Translations under genes and position numbers: made by a program
Origin: Cymodocea nodosa
Lineage: Eukaryota; Streptophyta; Magnoliopsida; Alismatales; Cymodoceaceae
DNA length: 64,000 nucleotides
Assembly: GCA_036874045.1 (NCBI GenBank)
Contig: CM072346.1
Location: 12,376,001 to 12,440,000, forward strand
Direction of reading: 5' to 3'
The notes under the pieces: generated by a model
Database searches by the model: none
Told to the model about the DNA's origin: nothing
Seen by the model: the letters and a program-made list of their open reading frames with translations, nothing else
Shown here: positions 56,401-64,000 of the stretch, piece by piece
Position numbering within the stretch: the first letter of the stretch is position 1
Layout: the number at the start of each line of letters is the position of its first letter

Positions 56401-56467
56401 TAAATCACATGTGATTTAATCGTTGAATTGTTAATTTGCTTAACAATTAAATCACATGTGATTTAAT
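56401..56467. repeat. Cluster of two perfect palindromes within a larger inverted repeat
   Basis: TAAATCACATGTGATTTA (56401-56418) and a 22-bp perfect palindrome with the same core (56446-56467) bracket a hairpin, AATTGTTAA-TTTGC-TTAACAATT. The whole 67-bp block can fold as a cruciform. The function is unknown. Confidence 0.85.
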
Positions 56468-57123
56468 GTTAATCTTCACCGTTCCTGCAAGCGATATTTG
56501 TTGAGTAGCTTTTGTTGATTTTTCAACGATGATTTTTGAACTTATAAATGTTAAAATTCAAATGTTTTTATCATATTCAAAAGATGTCAAAAGTACAAGT
56601 TTTGTGTGCTATGCATAAATACTAACACTAATTTTCTATATTTTGACCATATCTTTACGATATTAAAATTTTTTTACCAATTGAAAGAGAAAAGATAATT
56701 AGTATGGAAAAGAAGGAGAAGAAGGTCTAAAACTATTTAGTTTGAATTGTGAAAAAATTTAAGTTTATGTAATTTAGCTCAATATTTGATTATAGATAGG
56801 AATACATAAAAAATAGGGTTCACATGACCAACCCCATGTAATAAAATTATAACTTGGATTATTATTATTAATTTTTGGTATTTTAAACTATGGCCAAGAG
56901 TATTTTCGCTCACAAAAGTCTACTATTGTAAAATCAAAATTAAAAGTAGTCCATGCATGCCAAAATCTAGTTTAATCTTGCTAAGGAAAATATTAAGCAT
57001 TTGTTTGTAAATTGTAGCATTGCAATTGACTTTTGCCTTTTCTTTATCAAGAACCATAGTCTTCTTCCTCTATGTGATGATTTCCTTTTTTAAATGCATT
57101 ATTTCTTGTGTATGATCTCAATT

Positions 57124-57716
57124 TTATTTGGAACACATGGATCTTAGCTTTTTCTTTAGACTATTTGAAATCACAGGAATATTAATATTATTTTTAGAAA
57201 TTCTTTTTTGAAAAACATCTTGATATTCAATAATAATAATAATAATAATATTTTTTTTTTTACTTCTTTTTATTAAAAAAACCTCTTTACAGGCATTGCT
57301 GTTAATAATTTGAATGGAATTCAATTTACATGCAGTCTCTTCGTAAACATCTACTGATCCAAGTAATAATGCTGACCGCAACATTATTGAATCAGATTTA
57401 GAAGTTGGGCAAATGCGGTAGAGGAAGATAACCATTCGACTTATCTCTCCATGCACTCTACTTAACTTTAAAATTTTATCATCACCTTTTTCTCTGATTG
57501 TGGTTGACATAACCAGAGTAAGAAGTACAGGAAACTGAACCTGGTGAAAGGTCTCGTCAAGTTTCGCCGTGGTTTCCTTCCGACAAGCCACGTAGGATCT
57601 TGCATGGCATGACGTGGTAATCTCAGCTTTTTCAGTGTTGCTTTAAAAAGAAGGAAAGAGGGATTCCCTGGGCGAGCCCAGCTCAGCTTGTCATTTTTCA
57701 CGGTTTCATTTAACAA
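57124..57716 (-). other. Possible gene fragment with overlapping open frames
   Basis: A 155-codon frame (57591-57124) beginning MACRKETTAKLDETFHQVQF overlaps an 82-codon frame (57716-57468). The section 57330-57700 is GC-richer and less repetitive than its surroundings. Two ACGT-core words, GCCACGT (57587-57593) and GACGTGG (57611-57617), lie at its right part, with a TTTAAAAAG near 57641. The C-terminal third of the long frame runs into an AT-rich (AAT)n tract, so the end is not gene-like. I recognise no family. It may be a decayed exon, a promoter relic or chance. Confidence 0.22.
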
Positions 57717-57807
57717 TTGATGTTAAAGTCGAAAATCGTTTACAACAAATAAATTAATTAAAAACAGTAATAATAATGTGTGTTGATATCATATTTAAGT
57801 TATGTTA

Positions 57808-58404
57808 GGTGAGATTAGTGTAGGCTTGAAAATAAGAAGAGAAAGTAAGAAAAAATGAAACTTAGGGAGAAATTTTTCTTCTTCTTATGTTAGGTAGTTG
57901 CAGGAAACTTGAGAAATTATTTTTCTTAGATTTTTAACTCTTTTAATCGAAGAAGAATAAAATTTCTCACCTCAAATATGAGGATTTACTTTTCTCATGC
58001 ATTGTCTACTTGCCTTCACATCGTCCAACTCACTCACCCATGCATCGTCGCTTGCCCACTCTCGCTCGGTGTAATATATTTTGAATAAAATATTAAATTT
58101 TAAAAAATATTGTGAAATTTTTTTATACATTAATTAACAATTAAATAATAATAATTGTCTTAAAAAATATTTTAAAATATAAAAAATATTTATTTATAAT
58201 TTATATTACTTTATTTTTTAATATATACTAATACTTTTAAATTTTTGAAATTTTTTATTCTCTTCTAAACTTTTTGAGCGTGCATTGATATCTTCAAATT
58301 TTTTAAATTTCTCAAATATTTTCTAAGTTTTTGTTTCTCTCATTTTCTAAATTTTTCAAAATTTTCTTTTTTAAACTTTTTTTACGTCACTAACACCTCT
58401 AAGG
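57808..58404. mobile_element. MITE-like element with a Harbinger-type end
   Basis: The right end ACGTCACTAACACCTCT (to about 58404) matches the terminal sequence of the Harbinger relic at 30.04 kb (GCCACTAACACCCTCC). The left end near 57808 (GGTGAGATTAGTG) is a weak inverted counterpart. The interior is AT-rich with a GC island of CTCGC-like words at about 58010-58070, as in the element at 501-1166. It could be a non-autonomous relative of the Harbinger element. Confidence 0.4.
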
Positions 58405-58970
58405 TGATTTAAATATAACTTAAGACTTATTTGTATCGTATGAATCAATAACATAATTTGATCATATTAGGTATGCTAATTATATTTTTAGGTATAATAA
58501 ATTATAGAATTGATATAATAAATCAATTTTCAACATTTGTAAATTGTATATCAAATTTAACATAAATTTTTAATATATCTATAGACAAACTTTATAGATA
58601 TTTTTGACACATCATTATTATAAATATTATATCAATTTTAAAGAAATAAAATTGTGTGACGAAAATATGACCTAAAATGTCGACCTTTTGAATCCGAAGA
58701 ATAACATAATTTAGCTATACTAAGTTTGGTTTAATTCATTTGGCATCTCTACGTTTAACAAATAATATTAGCGTCGAAAAGTAATTACAATAATATAATT
58801 AATTAAAATCAAGAAGACTAATCTGTATTTTGCGGTGAATAATGAATCGTCGTTAATAGTTAATACCATGGACAAACCTTAAAAAAAATCATATTGTTAA
58901 TTTTTTTTATATTAAAATAAGAAATTAAATAATGAATAATGACAAATTAATTAATTATTTTTATATTAAC
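58405..58970. other. AT-rich sequence upstream of UPF1
   Basis: No gene is visible. The GC content rises sharply from about 58970, probably marking the start of the UPF1 promoter/leader. Confidence 0.5.
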
Positions 58971-59093
58971 GTTCTTGACGAGAAAGCAACTCGCACTCAT
59001 CAACGCTCTTTTCCATCACAGCCGCCTCGCCGATAACAAGCCCTTGATTTCGCATCTCGCGTGCCTTTTCTCGTTCCTACACCTTCTCCAACA

Positions 59094-59102
59094 AAACCCT
59101 AA
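59094..59102 (+). promoter_or_regulatory. Telo-box in the UPF1 leader
   Basis: AAACCCTAA lies 81 bases before the UPF1 ATG. This box is common near the transcription start of plant housekeeping and translation-related genes. Function here is inferred from the match and position. Confidence 0.45.
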
Positions 59103-59182
59103 TCGTAGCAATCCGGAGGAATCGACGAAACCCCCCCTCCCCCGGGCCACGGGATCCCAGATCGCGATTCGCCTTCCGGACA

Positions 59183-62100
59183 ATGGACTCGCAGAATGAC
59201 GTCCCCAACCTTTACGAGACGGCCTCGCAGCCCGACACCGGCGGCGACGCCTATACATTCCTGGAGTTCAATACCCAGGGGGATGACTACGACTACCCCC
59301 AGTTCCAGGAGTTATCTCAACCGATCCGCACTTCTTCCTCCTCCGCTGCCTGGGCACCTTCTCCCGTCGGGCCTGGTAGCTCCTCTGTTCCTGATGCCAT
59401 CGATCACAGCCTTCAGACGGTAACCGATGCGGGAGCCGCCGCCGCAGCTACAGCGAATGCTGCGACATCACCGGCCTCCGGGGTGCCGTCGTCGTCTACT
59501 TCGTCGAAAGGGACGGGTGTTGAGGGAGTGGGGGCGGGGTTGAGTGGACTGAGCTTCGAGGAGACCGGGGAGGATGACGGGTTTGAGTTCGGGAAAGGTG
59601 ATTTCACGGAGCACGCGTGTAGGTATTGTGGCGTGCAGAATCCGGCTTGTGTCGTGAGGTGCAATATTCCATCTTGTAGAAAGTGGTTCTGTAATTCGAG
59701 GGGGAATACATCCGGTTCTCACATTGTCAATCACCTGGTGTGTTTTTTACTTTTCCACTTCTCTAATGCGTGCTTCTTCTATTGTGGTGTCTATATAAAA
59801 ATCATGCATTTATTGATTTTTTTTGGGTGTAAAGCAATAAGATTTATGGTGTATCTTTGTTTTATTGACCGATTTGGGTGACTGTGTTGTTTCAGTTCAT
59901 TGATTACTTAAATTTCCTGGAATGCATACTGATCAAGTAGGGGATCGGAGGGATAATGATTGGAACGTTAATGACAACTTTTGTGGAAGGGGAATTGAAG
60001 GAGTTACAAAAAAGGAATGAAGTGATAACGATGGCAGTAGTCTTGGGGGAAGTGAATTGAAGAAGTTATAGCAGCAGATGACGTGCAAGGGAACATGGAA
60101 AGGAGATGGCTAGATTACTAACTTGCAATGTCTTAAGGGTTTGCAAGTTAGTGGTTAGTGGTGATGCTTGAATAAGGTAATATTAAACTAATGAAATACT
60201 AAATAGAGTTGTCAAGGTGAAAGGTGACACCAAGATGAAACCCCTCCAAACTGCTCAAGGCAAGGGGCAAGGTGACCGTTTGACTGAAGCAAGACAATGG
60301 TTTATGAAATTTAAATAAATAAATAAATAATATTTGGCATCTAATCATTTAATGCATTAACAAGTAGCTCAAATATGAATAAAACAATATGCATTAACAA
60401 CTGCTTCCATGTGTGATTGCACTATTCAAGAGGAGTAGTTGTAGGGTTGGAAGGTTGGAGGAGATCAAGTACAGGTTGCCCTTCTACAATACGTAGATGA
60501 GACAGACAATCTTTTTTCTTTGAACCTTTGTGGCAAAAGTTCACACTGAAATTCCTACTCTGGCTCTTTGAGATGATGACTAGCCTAAAATAAATATTTC
60601 CAAAAGTTCAGTAACGGGAATTAATGTGTACAAAAACCTTATTGATGAAGTGGCAACAATTTCCAAGTGAAAGATGGAGGACTCCAATTTCATACTTGGG
60701 TATGCCATTGTCAACTCACAAACCAAAGAGGATGCATTGGTGTTTCTTGGTGGACAGTATAGATAGGAAGCACTGTTTCAAAATACGGAATTGAATGGCA
60801 TTTAATAGTTTTTCAAAACATTGACAGGAAGTTGGAAGGGGAGATACATGAAATTTGGAGGTAGGCTGGCTCCAGTGGAAAGCATTTTGGGAAGCATCTC
60901 TGTTTTCCACATGTCCACCTTCTATCTTCCAGTACAAGCCACTACTTTGGTAGGGAAGAAATTCAGAACATGGCTTAGGAAAGTCAACTACATGGGTGGT
61001 GGAGGCCAGTACCTTATTTGCTGGGCTGAGGTATGTAAACCAAGAATCCATGGATGTTTCAATGTGATATCTCTTAAAACCTTTAATATTGATCTATTGT
61101 GCAAATGGCTTTGGAGACCAAGGAAAATGACCTTTGGGTTAGAATCATTAACAGCAAGTACAGGACAAAAACTGGTTCCAAGTCTAGCCCTTCTAGTTTC
61201 TAGAGTAAAATTTCCTTGTTAGAAAGCTTTTTGACTGCCCTAACTTCTATGAAACTTAAGGATGGATTACTGATCAAATTCTGGGAGTAGTGGACTAGTG
61301 GTGCTCTGATCCTTCTCTTGCAGTTAAAGTTCCTGGTGTTTATAGCCTACATCACAGCCTTAAGCTAGAGTGATGGATTTTGAGTGCTTTCATGATGGAT
61401 CTTGAGCTTGGGAGTTGAGACTTGAAGCTTAAGAGAAATCTCAAGAAGGAGGAAATTGGACAGCTTGTATCATGCTAGAGTTATCCAATGTTGGCTTCCC
61501 CAACAAATGGCAAGGATGAAAGAATATGGTCCTTGGAGAACTCAGGTAGCTTCTTGGTGTAAGTCTGCTATCTTTTCCCATGTGGCCCATATGGTAGTGG
61601 ATGGGAATTCTATGATTTAGTTTGGGCTACCATGCCACCTTTCACAGTTAAAACTGTTTAGTTCATTACTAATGCATGATAGATTGGTTAACCAAATTTT
61701 TAGGAGCAAATGTGCTACAGATATGGATGTGATGTGCTGCTTTTTTGGTGGCAAGGCTGAAGACTGTGAAAACTTTTTTCACTTGTGCAGTTAGCAAGAG
61801 AATTTGGGATCTTCTACTGCCACCATCAGTCTGCAATTTCTACTCTATTTCTAATAAAATCATTTCTAATTTATCCCTTATATTATTACCATTCATCTAA
61901 GTATTTGCATCTTTGCAACATTAACTTTTTTCACATGATCATGCTTTATAGCTCAACATCTGAATTGTAAGGTATAGCTGGATGAATAATAATTTTATAG
62001 AATTTTCCTTTTAATTTTAAGGGTATCTTCTTATCACATAACACTTGAGAAATATTTCTCCAATTCATCCACCCTACTTTAATCCTATGAATCAAATCGT

Positions 62101-64000
62101 CTATAATTTCTTCATTTTTACTTATTATAGATCTTAAGTGTTTAAAAGTCTTACTTTATGAAACTCATGGTTATCTAATTTTATACTTTCATCATTATTT
62201 CTATTTTTGTTGAACTTACATTATATATGTTTGGTTTTTGATCTACTTAATCTAAATCCTTTAGACTCTAAAGTATCTCTCTATAATTCTAGTTTGGAAT
62301 GAATTCTTACCTTACCCTTATCACTCAAAACTATGTTATTAGCAAGTAGCATATGCTAGAGTATTTTTCTTTGAATTTTTTTTAGTTACTTCATCTATAA
62401 CTAAGACAAACGCATATGGACTTAGAAATTGCCCTTGGTGTAAACCTATTTCTATTTGAAATTTCTTGGTTTCACTTCCTATATACAAAGTCTAAATAAT
62501 ACTAAACTAAAAGGATCTTTGTTAGTAAACATTAAAAAAAACTTACATAGTGTTAGATCTTTTTTTGATCTCTAATTGGATCCAACAAATATCTGGTTAA
62601 GTCTTACAAGCTGTTGGGTGTACCTAGGGGTTGTCTACAAAATGCTTGGGTGTGTAAGCATCACCTAGGTGCCTACCCTAGCAGCTATGGTTCCAGGTCT
62701 GTTTTGGGTGTTGTTTTGTGCTTATGCTCTTGACGAGCATGTACTTTGCTTGTATTTTTAATATATGCTCAGATTGTAGACTGCTCAAAAAGATAGTATC
62801 ATGTTATTATGACACAAATGTTAGATATCTAATGGTCATTCCACAGGTTAGAGCAAAACACAAGGAAGTCTGTCTTCATAAAGATAGCCCTTTGGGCGAA
62901 ACAATTCTTGAATGCTATAATTGTGGTTGCCGGAATGTCTTCCTCCTGGGCTTTATTTCAGCTAAAACGGAGAGTGTAGTTGTTCTTCTTTGCAGAGAAC
63001 CTTGCCTCAATGTTAATGCACTGAAAGACATGAATTGGGATCTCAGTCAGTGGTGCCCTTTGATTGATGATAGATGCTTTCTTCAATGGCTTGTCAAGGT
63101 TAGTCATGCACTGACTTCCTACCATTTTAAGTTGGATCAACTTGAAATCAAGTTTGTGGAAACTATCATGTTTGAATTGCATCTCAGATTCCCACTGAGC
63201 AAGAACAGCTTCGTGCACGGCAAATAAGTGCTCAACAGATAAATAGGTTAGAAGAGCTCTGGAAAACTAACCCTGATGCTTCTCTTGAAGATCTTGAAAA
63301 GCCTGGTGTGGATGATGAACCTCAACCTGTTGTTTTGAAATATGAGGATGCTTACCAGGTCCTTTTTTCCATTCTACAAAATTAAAAATATGAAAGTCAT
63401 TTTACCTTTATTTATGATGTAGTTGATTAACTTGTTGGTTCATGCAGTACCAAAATGTATTTGCACCACTTGTGAAGCTTGAAGCTGATTATGATAAAGT
63501 ATGTGATGCATTCATGTCTGATTCATATTGCCACATAATGTAGTCATATAATTTTGGTACACTAAACTTTTTCTGTATTTGTTTTGACAGTAAATGGTCT
63601 AACATAATTTTGTTTTCCTCCTATAGATGATGAAAGAGTCACAGAGTAAGGACAATGTGACAATACGGTGGGACATTGGTCTGAACAAGAAACGAATAGC
63701 ATATTTTGTCTTTCCAAAGGTTGAGCTAAAATTGATCTCTTAATTCTAATATTTTCTTCTCTTTCCCGAATTCAAGTTGAATGGTGTTGAACTAATTTAG
63801 CACATATTTGTTTGTCAACGTTCAACACACAGGAAGACAATGAACTAAGGCTTGTTCCTGGGGATGAGTTGCGACTACGGTATTCTGGCGATGCAAATCA
63901 TCCTGCATGGCAGTCTGTAGGGCATGTGGTATGCTTTGACCATTGGAAGCAGTTGTAAACAGATAATCATTTGATTTACTGCTCTGATAGGCTTCATTTG
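59183..64000 (+). CDS. UPF1: UPF1 RNA helicase (nonsense-mediated decay), 5' part
   Basis: Visible exons are 59183-59737, 62847-63098, 63188-63358, 63448-63498, 63627-63719 and 63833-63928. All borders are GT/AG and phase 0, giving 406 codons, and the gene continues past the right edge. The start is the first ATG after a GC-rich leader, giving [20 protein letters not shown], a plant-like UPF1 N-terminus. Residues 80-120 are Ala/Ser/Gly-rich. The Cys/His domain that binds UPF2 begins at about residue 143. Metal-ligand candidates are Cys146, Cys149, Cys160, Cys165, Cys170, His180 and His184, with a second set at Cys208, Cys211, Cys234 and Cys238. [14 protein letters not shown] spans into exon 2. 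The next exons carry the stalk and the 1B beta-barrel ([18 protein letters not shown]...[17 protein letters not shown]). The ATPase motifs lie outside the window. UPF1 is an ATP-dependent helicase acting on cytoplasmic mRNA. I see no defect in the visible part. Confidence 0.96.
60680..61800 (+). mobile_element. L1-type LINE ORF2 fragment in UPF1 intron 1
   Basis: The plus strand reads [16 protein letters not shown], then after stops [19 protein letters not shown] and [17 protein letters not shown], then [11 protein letters not shown], matching the L1 reverse-transcriptase C-terminal region (YLGxPLS, LSxGGRLxLVxSVL, CxPRxxGGL). Further on, [21 protein letters not shown] is a zf-RVT-like remnant ending near 61800. 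It is frameshifted and 5'-truncated, so inactive. Confidence 0.75.
61830..62560 (-). mobile_element. RTE-type LINE fragment in UPF1 intron 1
   Basis: The minus strand reads, across frames, [22 protein letters not shown] (from LRQGDPLSP), then [12 protein letters not shown], then [18 protein letters not shown], in the order expected for an RTE reverse transcriptase. It parallels the fragment at 22.55-23.09 kb. Dead. Confidence 0.7.

Larger units (their letters stand above)
59738..62846 (+). other. UPF1 intron 1 carrying LINE fragments
   Basis: The 3.1-kb intron begins GTGTGTTTTT and ends CATTCCACAG. It holds an L1 fragment in the sense direction (about 60680-61800), an RTE fragment in antisense (about 61830-62560), and a short CACCTAGGTGCC-bearing segment near 62610-62690 similar to words near 10.2 kb and 17.2 kb. 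Confidence 0.85.

Noticed and set aside
59413..59734. Minus-strand frames across UPF1 exon 1
   Set aside because: Shadows of the GC-rich UPF1 first exon.
60821..61222. 133-codon frame in UPF1 intron 1 as a host gene
   Set aside because: Its content is the L1 reverse-transcriptase C-terminal region.
1..64000. tRNA, rRNA, organellar inserts or integrated viral genes
   Set aside because: I looked for such signals and saw none I could support. The primer sites found belong to LTR elements, and no complete tRNA cloverleaf was recognised by eye.

Overview
This is an AT-rich, transposon-rich nuclear segment from a flowering plant. The plant assignment rests on two recognisable nuclear genes: a chloroplast-targeted GroES-type co-chaperonin and a plant-type UPF1. 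It is supported by Tat/Athila-like Ty3-gypsy, Copia/TRIM, L1, RTE and PIF/Harbinger remains. GC-rich, alanine-rich first exons next to AT-rich introns suggest a monocot, but this is weak evidence and I do not name a species. Gene density is low, at three genes in 64 kb.

Layout. (1) 1837-13428, plus strand: a multi-exon gene for a protein of about 549 residues that I do not recognise. It has an RVRF (PP1-docking-like) motif and an E2F-like site just upstream of its ATG. Its 6.3-kb intron holds Copia debris. (2) 15954-25235, minus strand: CPN10, chloroplast 10-kDa chaperonin. Six small coding exons are spread over 9.3 kb, and every splice phase closes. Its introns hold a complete 1.54-kb TRIM-like element with perfect target-site duplications, two RTE LINE fragments and local tandem repeats. 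(3) 25.3-59.0 kb: a gene-poor block. It holds long-inverted-repeat MITEs, two dead PIF/Harbinger transposases, a Ty3-gypsy relic (31-34.7 kb), two gag/LTR segments of one gypsy-like family facing each other (36.5-42.0 kb), a second gypsy fragment with its 3' LTR (42.0-45.7 kb), and an L1 relic (45.7-52.6 kb) interrupted by two separate solo LTRs, each with its own perfect 5-bp target-site duplication. (4) 59183 to beyond the right edge, plus strand: the 5' part of UPF1, six exons and 406 codons visible. Its first intron (3.1 kb) holds L1 and RTE fragments.

The three genes are independent loci with no operon-like relation. CPN10 assists folding in the plastid, UPF1 drives nonsense-mediated mRNA decay in the cytoplasm, and the first gene is plausibly nuclear and cell-cycle related, by inference only. 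Gene 1 and CPN10 are convergent, with about 2.5 kb between their stop codons. I see no new enzymatic system. The most unusual structures are the solo-LTR-punctuated L1, the convergent gag inverted repeat, and the hairpin-bearing tandem repeats inside one solo LTR.
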